From: Rhizophagus irregularis | Taxonomy: Eukaryota > Glomeromycota > Glomeromycetes > Glomerales > Glomeraceae | Assembly: GCF_026210795.1 (NCBI RefSeq) | Contig: NC_089435.1 | Span: forward strand, 744,001 to 808,000 | Direction: 5' to 3' | Length of the DNA stretch: 64,000 nucleotides | Shown here: positions 1 through 12,346 of the stretch, piece after piece | How the letters are laid out: each line of letters starts with the position of its first letter | How positions within the stretch are numbered: the first letter of the stretch is position 1 | Made by a program: the position numbers and the translations under genes | The notes under the pieces: generated by a model | The model's input: only the letters and a program-made list of their open reading frames with translations | What the model was told of the DNA's origin: nothing | Databases searched by the model: none

Positions 1-230
1 AAACCATTAAAGGATTATAACAATAAATTGAATGTGATGAATTATTTTAATATCTAATAATTTTTTCTGAGATTAGTTATTCTATAACTTATTCAAAGCT
101 TAATTTGATTGAGTACAGTATATGAACTCAATTATTTTCATAATATCAAATTGAAAAACAATCTTGTTTTAATGAACAAAAAATGGTAATGGAAGATGAA
201 ACAATTATCTATAAATTTAACTTTTTATTT

Positions 231-1693
231 TCATTTTTTAATTACTTGAAATACTTCATAATCTTCTACTTCAAAATTTGCTGGAATTCCTATTTTAGGA
301 TAACGTTCTCTATTATTATCATAAAACCAATTGTTATTACAACAGTATAAATCACCCATAGTTGGTCCATAACTATTGGCACAATAAACAGCATAATTCT
401 GATTATTAACATAACTCATTTTTGCAGTAGAAACATTTTTTCCATTTGTAAAATTAAATAAAAAACTATCTGCTGTAGTTTTCCAAGACTGACTTTGATC
501 CCAATTAAGCGGGTTATGCCCACCAATTAATTGTGTAGAATTTTTAATTTTTGCAATCCAAATAGTAGCTCCTTTATTGTCACAATTTCTATGAAAAGAA
601 TTAGTATCATTTCCATCTTGACTTGAACGATATAATAATTTAAGATCATAAGGAATATTTTTTCTATTATAATGTGAAGAATCTTTTTTATCAATCCATG
701 AAGCAAAAATGGGAACATGGTTTGATTCAATCAAGGTTGATTTAATGCCAGGTTTTCTTGAAGGTGTCAAATTATTTTTAGGTTTCATATTAGGAACTAT
801 ATAAAATTCTAAAAGTTTATGAATTAAATCTTGTGGTAAGATATCTTTATAACAATAAACTTTATAAAAGAAGTCTGTAGGTTCAATATCATAAAATCGA
901 ATTAAAGGAATAAATCTGTACAATGCCCTTTCAATCTTTGTGATATCTTCTTTATTCCATTTTGATGGTTCATTCTTCACATTTTGTTTAGAAAAACACC
1001 ATTTTAACAAATTTTCCCAAATTTCAATTTCATCCATATTTAAATCATCTTTTTTTAATAATAATTCTAATAAAGGAGCTTTTAAATCAATAAATTTATC
1101 AGAATCAAATAAAACTTTAGGTTCTTCACAAATTTTTTCAAGACAAAAATTCCATAAATCTGTAAATGTTTCATGTTGATAAACAGTTTCAAGAATTCCA
1201 GTTGGATTTTGGTATAAAAATTCAGTTTGATGTTCAATCAAAAATTCTTGAATATGAGAAATCAAAGGATGAATATTAAGCTCATCAACTGCAATTAACA
1301 ATTTCAATACATCAGGACCTTGTAAATTCTTTAATTCAATATTTCCACAATAAATAAACCTAATATACAATGATATAATATTAATTAGTCTTTTCTTTTA
1401 TTACACAATGTTAAAATTTATTATATATATCATAAATACCTAAGAATGATATTAAATAATTGTGGAGAAATGTTAGGTTTTTTGAAAATAAATTTTCCAT
1501 CTTTTTTCTCAGCCCATTCATTAGAAAATGCGGAGCGAAAGTATTGAGACCTAATAGATAAAATATTTGAATGAGCATGAATTTCCTTAACATATTGCTC
1601 TTCGCCAGCGTAAATAATAACGTCATATCCAATTTCTGTCTCAAAAAGTTTTTCATAATCGTTAGATAATTCTGCCAAGAATTTTGAAGACAT
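231..1693 (-). CDS. BTB-BACK-TLDc domain protein, two exons
   Basis: Exon 1 is 1693-1440 and exon 2 is 1359-231, joined by a 79-bp GT..AG intron (1439-1361, acceptor AG ending at 1360). The product is 460 aa. The start is the ATG at 1693 (MSSKFLAEL); an upstream in-frame start lacks the family N-terminus. Residues about 15-105 form a BTB/POZ fold (DVIIYAG, HAHSNIL, SAFSNEW), about 130-275 resemble BACK, and about 295-460 are a TLDc domain (FASWIDKK, CDNKGATIWIAKI, DYEVFQVIKK). BTB proteins usually dimerise and often recruit cullin-3; TLDc domains are linked to oxidative-stress and V-ATPase biology. The role here is inferred only from these domains. The paralog at 42076-43087 shares the intron position and has an exon 1 of the same length (254 nt). 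The gene looks intact. Confidence 0.88.
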
Positions 1694-3119
1694 TGCTTTT
1701 AATTTATAAATGTAATTAATAAGAATAAGCAAGAAATGCAGGAAATTCAGTAAAAATTTAAGTTTGAGGTACGAACTCTTTTATATTATTCTATGATGAT
1801 CAATTTCTATAACCGGAAACATTACAATTCCGAAATAGGTCTGGTACTACTTAACAGCAGTGCCGATTTCGGAATTTTTCGGATGTTACTTTGTATTACT
1901 AGTGACATTAACTACTGCGGATTTGTGTTTATTTAATAATTTATATTTTGAGTTACGAAAATAGATTGGTTTATTTATGGTTTGTTGGTTGATTTTGCAG
2001 AAATAAATCTATTATCATATACTGCACATCATAATTTCTCAATTATTGTAAGAAGTGGCCATTATTTTTATGGTAGACAATTTTTAACTACAAAATAGGT
2101 TTGTTCAATTCATTTAAGTTAAAAAAGCTTATAAAAAATTAATCTAAATAAAAAATATTTACATTATTTATTATGTGTTGTTGCATATTATTATTATATT
2201 TAAATTTGAACATTTGTATATTTTATACAAAATTATTTTGGAATTTGCAACAATAAATAGAACATTTTCGTCCTTTTTAAAAAATTAATTTTTTATTTGT
2301 TATTTTTATGATTAAAATACTTTGAAAAGATAATACTTACTTTACCATTTCAAACATCATTATCTAAATGATCTCATCATTTCTTCAATTGAAGGTTAAT
2401 ACTTAATACTCATGAAAAATAGGTATACGAAACACTCAATATTGTTCATATTCGATCGTTTCAATTATACATCTAAATTTTCTACAAAACTTCGAATAAT
2501 AAAGAATTCCAAAATCGAACAATATGATAGGATGTGAATTTTGCGCCAACCGTAACTTTGGATCTTTTATCGGTAACATAAATAAACTTCAAGGAATATT
2601 CTAATAATTTTTTTATTAATATCAATAGGTTAAAAAAATTTGCATATATTACTTACTTGACCAATTATTGTAAATGTGTACGCAATTAGTCATTTCCATA
2701 ATTATGGTATAGTTTAAGAAAATAGGAATAGAAGATAACTGGGAGAAAACTTGATAATTACAGACTAATACCAGAGCATTGACAAAGTCATCAATATTCA
2801 ATATTAAATCACAGGATTAATAGGAAAAATGGTGATAAGTGGATATTTCTATATGCTATTATTGCTATAAAAAAAATTACCAATAAATTTCTATTTACAT
2901 CATAATAAAGAATAAAAGCGTTTTTTGATTCCTTGTATTCAGGATCAAAACTCATGAATTTCAAGATAACAGGTTCACCAAAGCACTAAGACATAATGGA
3001 GAATATCTTTAGTACTACATTGCAACCTAATAAAAACAATCACTAAGAACTTTCGATGTACTTTATTTTTACTGAATGTCACTGCTGAAAAATCAATAGT
3101 CTTTGATCAACAATCTTTG
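1694..3119. other. AT-rich intergenic stretch
   Basis: No coding segment or RNA gene is recognisable. The only structure I see is the stem-loop at 1826-1876, upstream of the BTB-TLDc gene. Confidence 0.5.
1826..1876. repeat. 11-bp perfect stem-loop upstream of the BTB-TLDc gene
   Basis: AATTCCGAAAT at 1826-1836 is the exact reverse complement of ATTTCGGAATT at 1866-1876, with a 29-nt loop. It lies about 130 bp upstream of the ATG. It may be a regulatory palindrome or the relic of a small inverted-repeat element; the sequence does not decide. Confidence 0.5.
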
Positions 3120-3705
3120 AATGGTTTAGAGTTTAAAATTTAATATCAATTTCTCTTCAATACTATATTATAATCAGTTCTTTTAACATCTTTTTCCTCT
3201 TTTAACAAACATTAGGAGTATACGGATTTTAATAGCATAACCGATAATCATCATTAAGCAAATCTTTTTTTTTTTGATTTCTTAGATCGTTAATTCCGGT
3301 TTGTAAAATAATCCTTTACTTAAAATATATAAGAACGACATGTGAACATGTGGTTAAGGTTGCTTGCCGAAACCTAGGGGTTTAGGCAAGATGGCATTTC
3401 GCCGAAAAGCGAAATTCTGCCGAAACTATATTAAAGTTATATTAAAAAACTGGCGAAACTTTGGAGAATGGTGAAACTGCTGAAACTTATTATAAATGCC
3501 GAAACTGCCTAAACTCTGCCGAAACTATAATAAATCTATAGTAAAATTTTGACGAAACTAATCGTAGGATTTTGAAGAGGTTTAGACAAGCAACCTTACA
3601 TGTGGTAATATAAAAATGTTGTACAACTTTGGTATAACTTTATTTATTTAATGAGCTGAACGAACTATGAATTTTTTTTCTCCTTTTAAAAAAAATAGAA
3701 ATTTA
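3120..3705 (+). repeat. Duplicated Sel1-gene promoter region, interrupted by a MITE
   Basis: Outside the inserted element at 3355-3598, this stretch is similar to the 5' flank of the intact Sel1-repeat gene (about 32015-32368). Shared landmarks in the same order are the atggtttagagttt segment, CT-rich runs, an attaggagtata motif, atttcttagatc, and gtggtaatac/ta just before the ATG. The duplication therefore carried promoter as well as coding sequence. Confidence 0.75.
3347..3606. mobile_element. hAT-type MITE, 244 bp, with 8-bp target duplication
   Basis: The element spans 3355-3598. Its ends are perfect 12-bp inverted repeats (TAAGGTTGCTTG and CAAGCAACCTTA), and CATGTGGT is duplicated on both sides (3347-3354 and 3599-3606). 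The interior has no ORF and carries many copies of a (G)CCGAAACT-type unit in direct orientation. The corresponding site upstream of the intact paralog, near 32235, has a single ATGTGGTAATAC and no insert, so it is an empty-site control. An 8-bp target duplication fits the hAT superfamily. It is non-autonomous and would need a transposase in trans. Confidence 0.88.
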
Positions 3706-4110
3706 ATGTCAAATAATATTATGGATATTAAGAATTTTTTTAGAAGATTTTATAAAAAAAAAATTATTGAAACAAATGATTTTAGTATAAATTATGAATA
3801 TTTTTTAGATAAGTGAATAAAACTTAACCTTAAGAATAATAAAAACAAAGATCCTGAAAAAATTCTTAAAATGATGGAAAATCATAATGAAAGTAATTTC
3901 TGGTTTATAAGTTTATTAGGTTTTTTTTTTATCAACTTGGTATTGATTGTATATTAATAGAGAAAAAGCGTTGGATTTTTTATTTGGTCACCATCGATAA
4001 TAAAATCGAAAATGATCCTTTAAATAGAAATTATAATCCTGATGTCATATACAAGAGTATTATCCTTAGAAATAACTTTGAAAATAAGAAAACTTCTGGA
4101 TGAAAAAAGG
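3706..4110 (+). pseudogene. Sel1-repeat protein pseudogene, 5' fragment
   Basis: From the ATG at 3706 the translation follows the N-terminal domain of the intact gene at 32369, for example FYKKKIIETNDF, KILKMMENH and FWFISLLGF. It carries a TGA where the paralog has a Trp codon (TGG) in the SEWVKFN segment, plus later frameshifts. Similarity fades before the Sel1 repeats begin, so only the N-terminal 100 to 130 codons remain. This is a segmental duplication that has lost function. Confidence 0.8.
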
Positions 4111-4820
4111 TACTTTACTTAATCTAGCTAAAAATCACACAAGCCATATTTGTTTCAAATAAAAAATAAATTATATTGCCGATCCAGAAAGAATTACAAA
4201 ATTTTGATTATCAGGATTGTCGGGTACTCGGGAACTCGGCTAAGTCGAGTTATTAGAAAAGATATGTAACATGTGACATATATATATATGATGGCGTAGT
4301 ATAAAGTATAATAAAGTATAAGTGTATATACTATATAACAAGAGGTTATTTTCATGGGGAAGCTTGGCATTAGTGTTTGGATCCGTAACTGGATTCAACC
4401 GGATATATCCGGATAATTTTTTTTTTCGGATATCCGGATAATTGTGGTTTTTACCCGGATAAGAAACTGGTTAAAAATTATCCGGGTTGACCCGGAATCC
4501 GGATAAAAAAAATTTTTTTTTTGATTTTAATTTTATCCTTTTAATTTTCATTTCATTTGTAAAATATTCTATTTGTATCATTGATTTATTAATAAAAAAA
4601 GATTTATTTGTCTAATAAAATTATTTTATCATGATTTAGAATTTATTTTATATAATACAATAAATCTTATACTGTTAGAATAGAATTATTCAATAAAAGA
4701 GTAAAAAAATATAACTTACTAAAAGATTTATCATTTTATTTAATAAAAGTAAAATTCACTTTATTTAAAAACATTTACATAATAAAAATAAGACACTAAC
4801 AAAAATAAATTTAATATCAA

Positions 4821-7182
4821 TTATTCTAATACATCCTCATCCTCCACAAAATCATTATTTTCCACTTCTAAATCTGGTGGAAATACATTAATATGATCCA
4901 TAGTTTGCATGTTGCGTTTTAAAAATACCATTTTTCCTACTAAACCAGGATCCAATAAACTTCTTTTTGCCGTAATGTGATTCCCTGCATCAGAAAAAAG
5001 TCGCTCAGAAGCTACAGAAGTAGCAGGAATTCCTAAGTATTTTTGTGCAATAATAGAAAGAATTGGAAAAATTTCTTTTTTAGTCTTCCACCAATTTAAT
5101 GGATTTTTATTTTCTCTAGCAACTGGCAAGAGAAAATAAGTAGTAATTTCATCAGCTATTGTTGATGATGCAGTAGATTTTTCTGTTGTTTGAAATACTT
5201 TTCTTATTGATTTTTCACGCATCTCTCTATACTCATGTAAAGATCTTGTACTGGGAGTTGAACTTCTACTAGTATCAGCTGAAATTGTTGAAATTGGTGT
5301 AATTGTGGGTGATGGTGGAGTACTAATTTGTTGTTGCATTTCTCTTTTCAACTGATCATATTGTATCTGTAAACTTGAATGAATTTTTACTTTTATATTT
5401 TCATCAGATATAAAATTAAGATCTTTATATCATGGGTCTAAAAGTGCTGCCATAATGCCAAACTCATCTGGCATTGACCAGTAGTGTTTTAAGCCTATAT
5501 ATATATTTTTTTTTACATTTTTTAAAACTTCTGAAATATTATTATAATCTATTCCAGTTGACTGGTTAGTTAAATTCTCTTCTGTATCAGATATAATGGT
5601 ATTATCATCAGGTTCTTCATATTCCTCATGTAAATTATCAACTGGTTTTAAGGAATTTGTAAGATTTGTAATGATGGGGAACATTTGACTTAATGTTATA
5701 TAGGTACTTCCAGAAAAATCTCGTGTAGCTTTTTCAAATGGTGCTAATATATTACATAATTCATCCAATAATTCCCATTCATTATCCTTTAACACAAGTT
5801 TTTTTAATCTATTACCATCAGCTTTTTCTTCAGGTTTGAGAGAACATGACAAATTTATATTTAGTTGAAGTACTGCATATTGAAGAAAAATAAGCCTATC
5901 CCATGCTAAATAAGAAAAGTTCCACCTTAAATAATCAAATAAAATTACATCAAATTTTAATTAAAATTATAATAATAAAATATTAAAATTTAATTGAATA
6001 GTAATTAATTAAATGTAAAAAATTTACCTAGTAGATATATCTTGTATTAAATGGTATGTTTCTTCATAACCAATGTCTTTTTGAACGTTAATCAGTCTTT
6101 CAATTTGTTTTTGAGTGGAAAAAAAATTGATTAATTGTTTTACACGTGATACCAAATCTTCTACAACCTTTAAACCTTTATTAATTGCCAATTGTAAGGT
6201 ATGGGCAGCACAGGAGAGTCTTTTAATTGGTTCTAAATCTCGAATGGCAGCTACTATATTAGCTCCATTATCTGCTGTTATTGATATAACCTGGCTTTCA
6301 ATTTCCCATTTTTGAATAGCTTTTTTGATTACTTCAGTAATTGCTTGTGCAGTATGTGGGGTTGGAAAATAAGAAATTTCAAGCAAAACATCCATTATTT
6401 CAAAATCTTTATTGATCCAAGTTGCTGTTAAACCCAAATATCCATGTTTTGAACGAGAAGACCATAAATCAGTAGTTAAAGATATTGATTGAGCAGTTTT
6501 TAAAAGTAGCTTTAATTTATCTCTATTATACCCATAACTACGAGCAATCATCATTCTTATTTTTTTTGCTCCAGGAACTGTGAATATTGGATCAATAATA
6601 TGCATATGCTCAATATAGGCCTTATTAGTTACAGTAGAAAGTGGTTTGGTTGTTAAAAGAATCCATCGTAATGTAGATAATTCTTTTTCTTTTTGTCCAT
6701 TAATTGGACATAGTAGATTGAGTTGGCATTGATTTATTTTCAGATGTAATACTTTCTGTAGGTGGTGTAATTCCGTGTTTAATAGCATGGTAACTAAGAT
6801 TTCCTGTAGATCCATCATATTTATAGTGTTTTGAACATTTTTCCCCATTTTCTAATATAAACTGACAATATGCACGTACCTCTCCACTTTCATTTTGCTT
6901 TTTAACAAAATAATCCCATACCCAACTTACTTTTGTTTGTGGCTTGATTTTTGAAGTAGTTTGCTTAAAGGGATTTGAATCATTTGATATTTGACTTGTT
7001 GATTCAAATGCAGTTAATGATTCTTGATCTGATTTTTCACTAGTACTTGCCATTTTTTGTTTTCCAAATGTTTTAGATGATTTTGCAGGGCGTCCTCTTC
7101 TTGATGGTATTGGAGTAATTTCTGCAATTTCATCACTAGAACCTTCATTTTCACTTAAGACAATATAATTTTGATTTTCCAT
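4821..7182 (-). pseudogene. hAT transposase with BED finger, disabled
   Basis: The frame opens at the ATG at 7182. A BED-type zinc finger (WVWDYFVKK, then Cys/Cys/His/His) is followed by the RNase H-like core (LTTDLWSS, ISITADNGAN, LSCAAHTLQLAI). A 102-bp intron (6027-5926) splices to restore the conserved TRWN motif. The C-terminal hAT dimerisation region lies at 5100-4850 (TSVASERLFSDAGN). Two lesions are visible: a one-step frame change near 6700-6725, and a TGA at 5432-5430 where the family has an Arg in the ALLDPRYKDL motif, probably CGA to TGA. Beyond the stop the frame continues open to 4821. The protein is therefore not made as written unless stops or shifts are bypassed. Confidence 0.9.
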
Positions 7183-7379
7183 AATTTTATGAATTATTTT
7201 ATTTATTCAATAAATGAAATTATAAAAAAAAATCCAGAAAGATGGAAAATAAATGCACTATTTATTTATTTCAATTAAGGCTTAGAGCTAGATTAATTTT
7301 GATAAAAAATAAATAATTCATAAATCAAAATTTAATTAATAAAATTTTGCAAATTTTAATTGGCACAAATGTGCATAAA

Positions 7380-7800
7380 TTTCAATCAAATAAATGCCAC
7401 AAATTTAATCATATAAATGCCACGAATTTAATCATATAAATGCCACGAATTTAATCATATAAATGCCATGAATTTAATCATATAAATGCCACGAATTTAA
7501 TCACATAAATGCTATGAATTTAATTTAAATAAAGCCTTGCACAAATTTAAAGCCATCAATTAATCAAATAAATGCCACGAATTTAAACAAATAAATGCTA
7601 TGAACTTAATCATATAAATGCCACGAATTTAATTTAAATAAAGCCACAAATTAAAGCCATCAATTTAATCAAATAATGCCATGATTTTAATTAAATAAAT
7701 GCCACAATTTTAACTAATAAATGCTATTGTTTTTATGATTAATTAAATAATTGCCACGAATTTAATTAAAAGCCACAAATAAGTACCACAAAATTTATTT
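7380..7800. repeat. Degenerate ~24-bp tandem array inside the hAT element
   Basis: About fifteen imperfect copies of a unit like AAATGCCACGAATTTAATCAT run head to tail, with some copies losing a few bases. The array lies between the transposase start and the terminal ATCCGG repeats, so it occupies the 5' untranslated or promoter side of the transposase. Confidence 0.85.
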
Positions 7801-7992
7801 ATTAGGTTCCACAAAATTATCTGTTAAAACCGATCTACAAAAAAAATTTTTATATAAATTTATCCGGATTTCAGTTTTTATCCGGATATATCCGGATTTT
7901 TATCCGAAACGGATAACCCGGATAAAAACCGGATAATTTTTTTATTTTATCCAGATGACGGTTTCTATCCGGATCCAAACACTACTTGGCAT

Positions 7993-8577
7993 GCTTTTAA
8001 AAGATCTTTTAAGTGAAAATTATTGTAAAAAAACTTCAATTTATGAATATGCAAATTGTTGATCTTTCTTTTATGAATAAGCTTCGTTAAAATAAATAAA
8101 TTAATAAAATGAATAAACAAATGATGTTTTCGATTTATAATGAGTAAATTAAATATAGAGAAATGGCATATTCGGTTTGTTATAAGCTAAAATAGTAAAA
8201 TAGTAAAAATTTAAGAATGTTGCCTGGGTGTGATTATATAGAAAAGATGTTATGTATAGAGACCTATGTAAGTAGTGTATAGTGATGTGCACTATACATT
8301 GATTTTGTGATTGTACGACATGACAAACATACTTTTTGTACGTACGTATACTAACCATATGTATTTGTATTACAATACAATACAATTACAACACGGTTAA
8401 AAGAATTTCCACTTGACATCATGACATGATTAATAGATTAGATATTTAATAATATTCTTCGCTCTAAACCTTCACAGTAATTTCATAAATTTGACACGTC
8501 ATGTAATTAAATTTTTTTAATTAATAATTTTATTTTTTTGTTATTTTAAAATTATTTTCTATCTTTTATAATTAATA
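7993..8577. other. Intergenic stretch holding the left MULE inverted repeat
   Basis: There is no gene here. The segment 8243-8287 is an imperfect inverted match (33 of 45 positions, ungapped, counted by eye) to 12302-12346, on either side of the MULE-type gene. Confidence 0.5.
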
Positions 8578-11500
8578 ATGTCTTCTATCGACAATTTTTC
8601 AGATATAGAAGAATTTTCTGCAGAAGATTTTGATCAAGATAAGGTAAATTAGTTGTAATTTAATTTTCTTAACTGACGTCTAACAAATAGTATTTAAATA
8701 GAGCAAAGTTAATAATAATGAAAGTGAAAGCGAGGAAAATGAAGAAGTATTTGCTTTCTTCACTCAGAAATTACAAGTTCGAAAGGTAATACACACAACT
8801 ACTCCTGTAGAATATCCGGAAACTTCTCCAAATGGAGTGGCAACAATATATAATATAACTGGTTGGAAGAATCATATGGATGCATTTTCAGATGTTAGTA
8901 AATATGGTTTATGTTAAATTTGATTTGATAATAGTAGTAAATATTTTTTAATTATAATTTTATCCTTTTTATTATAATAAAGATCCAATATTCAACCAAT
9001 GGTGCTGGTGGCTCTGCAAATATTAAGGAAGGTCCATTTTTTGGAGGAATTTCTGTTAAAAAAGATACAAGAAAATGTCAAGGAATTAAATATTGCCAGT
9101 TTTCTAATCCTGAAATTATTAATCAAGAGCATTGTAGTGTGGATTTTGACTCTGAAACATTTCAAAATTACACTAAACAACAAAATAATAATTCTAAGGA
9201 AGCAAAAACATATTCGTAAGTTATATTTTTAATTTTTAATTATGCTACTTTAGAATTAGATCATCTGCTGAATATTTAAAATTATAATTAGATTATTTTT
9301 AGCTGCAAAAGAATCTTCTTGTCCTTTTAAGAAAGATAATAATGTATCTTGTGATGGAAAAGCTCGTCTTGGAAAAATTGCCAATTATCAGCAGACTGAA
9401 ACAACAAAGTATTTCATTGGATGTGACAAATATAAACAAAATGAAAAATGGCATCGATTTATTAATATTAAGCCAGAAGAAACCAACATTTCATTACTTC
9501 AACAATTATTTTCTGGTACTGCATCTGTAAGTATTTCTTGATTTCTTACATTTTTTTTATTTTTAAATTTTTATTTTTAAGCTAAAAAACATCAAATTAT
9601 TTCAGATACAAGAATTATCACAATGCAGTATGATAATTCCAAGGAGTTGTAAGCGTAAAAAATGTGGTAATGTATTAAAAAATTCTTAATTAATATTTGA
9701 TTAATGGTGTTTATTTAGTTTAAAAACATTAATTTTTAATTTTATCAAAATTAAGATATGCCACATACAGATAATGGAGCTGTTGTTCGTGGTGAAATAA
9801 TTGAAAGGTCATGCTCTGTGCAGTTTATTAAAATTATCCCCCATGACATTACTAAATGTCCTTTTGTTGCACTTATTTGTATTGGAGTCCATAATCACCC
9901 CCCTCCTCCACCAGAACGAACACCTTCTGGAATTAAAAATAATTTGCAAATCTTAATTGAGCAAGCTATTAATCAAGATGATACTACAACTTCAAGATCT
10001 ATATTATCAGGTAAATAAATATATATTAAATATTAATGAACAATTAATAATAGTAAAATATTAACTAAATTTAATTAAGTTAATAGGAAATTTGATCAAA
10101 GCATATTTTAATAAAAAAATTTTAGCAGAAATACATGTTTCCTTAAATAATATTGACAAGTTGCGTTACTTAGTAGGGAAGGCATACAAAATCTTACATC
10201 CATTTGGACAGGGAGTGATGGGTGTCTATCATTATGTGTCAAATAAAGATTCTGACTTGATTGATTATGTTCACAAAATTGGTAAGTTTTTTAAATTTTA
10301 TTGATCTATATATAAGTAGTATATTAATATTAATAATTTAATCTATTTTATTTTAGATCTTTTCACAAATAATGGACAAGTAATCATTATATGTATGCTT
10401 CCTGAACAAGCAAAAAAGTTGATTACACTTGAATGGTTCCAAATAGATGTTAGCTTTAAACGGGTAAAAGGGGAAATAAATGAGTTCGAAATTAACACAT
10501 ATGATTCTAATTATCATTTGAGTAAGTTTTTTTAATTTTATTTTTTTTTAAAAATATTAGAAAATATATATTAATTTTATTTTTAAAGTATTGTCATTTT
10601 GTAGAGTATTTACAAATGTCTTTACAGCTGAGGGTTACCATAGATTATTTTCATCCCTATTTCAAACAATTTGTGAAATAAGTGGACAATGTATTAAATT
10701 TAAGCATATTCATAAAGAAGGTGTTGGGTGCATTTTAGCAGATTTAGACGCAGCGCAAGCTAAGGGGTTGGGTTTAGCCTTATATGATTTGGATTGTAAA
10801 AGAAACTGGGAAACTCATTTAACCTTTATTTTCAAATCATGTATTATACACTTTCAACGGTATTTATATAATTTCATTTATTTATTTCTTTTTAAATATT
10901 TAATTTTAATTTTTTATTTTAATTTTTTAGAAATTTGCATAATAAAGCATTTAATGTAAATACCAAGAATTTAATAAAGCAAATTCCTAGTGCACCTAGT
11001 AAAGAAGCCGTTTATGATCTTTTACAACAAATTAGGGATACAAATGATAATGGAATAAAAGGTAAAATATATTTATATTTATCTGATGTTAATTATATGT
11101 TTAAAATTTTTCTAATAAAAAATTATTTTTATAGAATGGGTAGATTATTATCAACAGTCATATGTATTAGCATCATTAAATCAATTTATTTCAAATATTG
11201 ATCCTGAAATTTGGCTTAAAAGCGGATCAAATACAAATTATGCTGAAGCAGCTCACTCTATGGTAAATAGAGAAGGAAAACAATTGTCATTATTATCAGC
11301 CATATTAAGGTATACTATTTTATTAGTAATTTAGCATTGTTATATAAAATTATTAAACTGATATAAAATTTTATTCTATATATAAAGAGGAAAACGATTT
11401 GATGAATGATGCTACAAAACAATAGACATCTGTAATAAATCAGGAGTTCCTTACACTCATCGGGACAGAAGTGAAATTAAAAGAACACAAGAGTCAATAA

Positions 11501-12346
11501 CACGTAAAGGTAAACATATTATATAAAAATTATTTTTAATTATTAAATTTTATTTGTGTAAAATTCTAATTTTTTATTATATTATACATAGCATCTCATA
11601 ATCAAAAAAGTAAAGAATCTGTTATTGATTTAACAAATGATGAGTTGCCTACAAAATCATCATTAAAAAGATCTTCTGTTAATAGAAACAAATCATTGAA
11701 GAAAAGTAAACAAGAAAAAAGTGAAGAAATATCAACTATGAATGAAATATCTCAATTAGAAATTGAAGAAAGAAAAATGGCATTAAGGGAGCGTGCAGCT
11801 GAGGTTAGGAAAAAAGAGGCTGAAGCTGAAGCATTAGAAATAGCAAATTCTCAAAGAAAGAAAGAAAATGAATCGTTTATTTAGGTCAATCTTAAATATT
11901 TTTTAATAAAAATATGTTAGCTTAACTATAATAATAATATCTGCAACTGAAGTTAGAAGTATACAAATAAATGCATTACTTTTATTTTAAATAAAGTTTA
12001 TATTTTGCAAGTACTTTTTACAATAAATCAAACAATTTTGTTAGTCTATAAAAGATAAATATAAATATAACGTAAGATGAATAAAGTAAATATGAAATAT
12101 AGATGCAGTGGCGCAGCATATGGTTACGTGACACGTGTAGAATAGTTACTGCGGCTGCGCCTTATTATTTGTATTTACGTGCGTTTGGTCTCTTATTTCA
12201 TTCATACGTACGTACGTTTTGATTTAATTAATATTATTATTATTTATTTGCCATGTATGTATGTGCAGTACACTCAGTGCAACCATACGTACATAGCAAA
12301 AGATCGCCATACGCTACACACAAGGGTCTCTATACGCTACATGTTT
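8243..12346 (+). mobile_element. Putative Mutator-like element around the 13-exon gene
   Basis: The segments 8243-8287 and 12302-12346 are inverted relative to each other. Most mismatches are C/T or G/A, as expected if CpG sites have decayed. Weaker inverted similarity continues inward (both sides carry gtacgtacg runs). The exact termini and a target duplication could not be fixed. Long imperfect TIRs on both sides of a MULE-type protein are what the family predicts. Confidence 0.5.
8578..11884 (+). pseudogene. MULE-type transposase-like gene, 13 exons, one in-frame stop
   Basis: Exons read as 8578-8643, 8702-8893, 8983-9215, 9303-9526, 9606-9666, 9756-10010, 10087-10281, 10357-10521, 10589-10859, 10931-11061, 11135-11309, 11388-11509 and 11592-11884. 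All but one junction keep frame at GT..AG sites. The N-terminal half is Cys-rich (RKCQGIKYC, CPFKK, YFIGCDKY). The core matches a MULE catalytic region: FQIDVSFKR, a second Asp in LADLDAAQAKG, then SCIIHFQRNLH. A conserved NYAEAAHSMVNREGKQLSLL segment and a charged coiled-coil tail follow. Breaks: a TGA at 11407-11409 in a conserved RGKRFDE context, and a one-nucleotide mismatch at the exon 3/4 junction. The family assignment is by motif, and host domestication cannot be excluded. Confidence 0.72.

Larger units (their letters stand above)
4363..7992 (-). mobile_element. hAT transposon, 3.6 kb, complete ends and 8-bp TSD
   Basis: The element spans 4371-7984. TAGTGTTTGGATCCG opens it and the exact reverse complement CGGATCCAAACACTA closes it. 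CTTGGCAT is duplicated at 4363-4370 and 7985-7992. Both ends carry clusters of subterminal CCGGAT/ATCCGG repeats, as expected for transposase-binding sites. The interior encodes a BED-finger hAT transposase on the minus strand. The 8-bp duplication, TIRs and protein all agree on hAT. The ends look intact, so it could be mobilised in trans although its own transposase is broken. Confidence 0.93.

Noticed and set aside
6115-6315. A + strand frame of 66 codons
   Set aside because: It is antisense to the hAT transposase core, a shadow.
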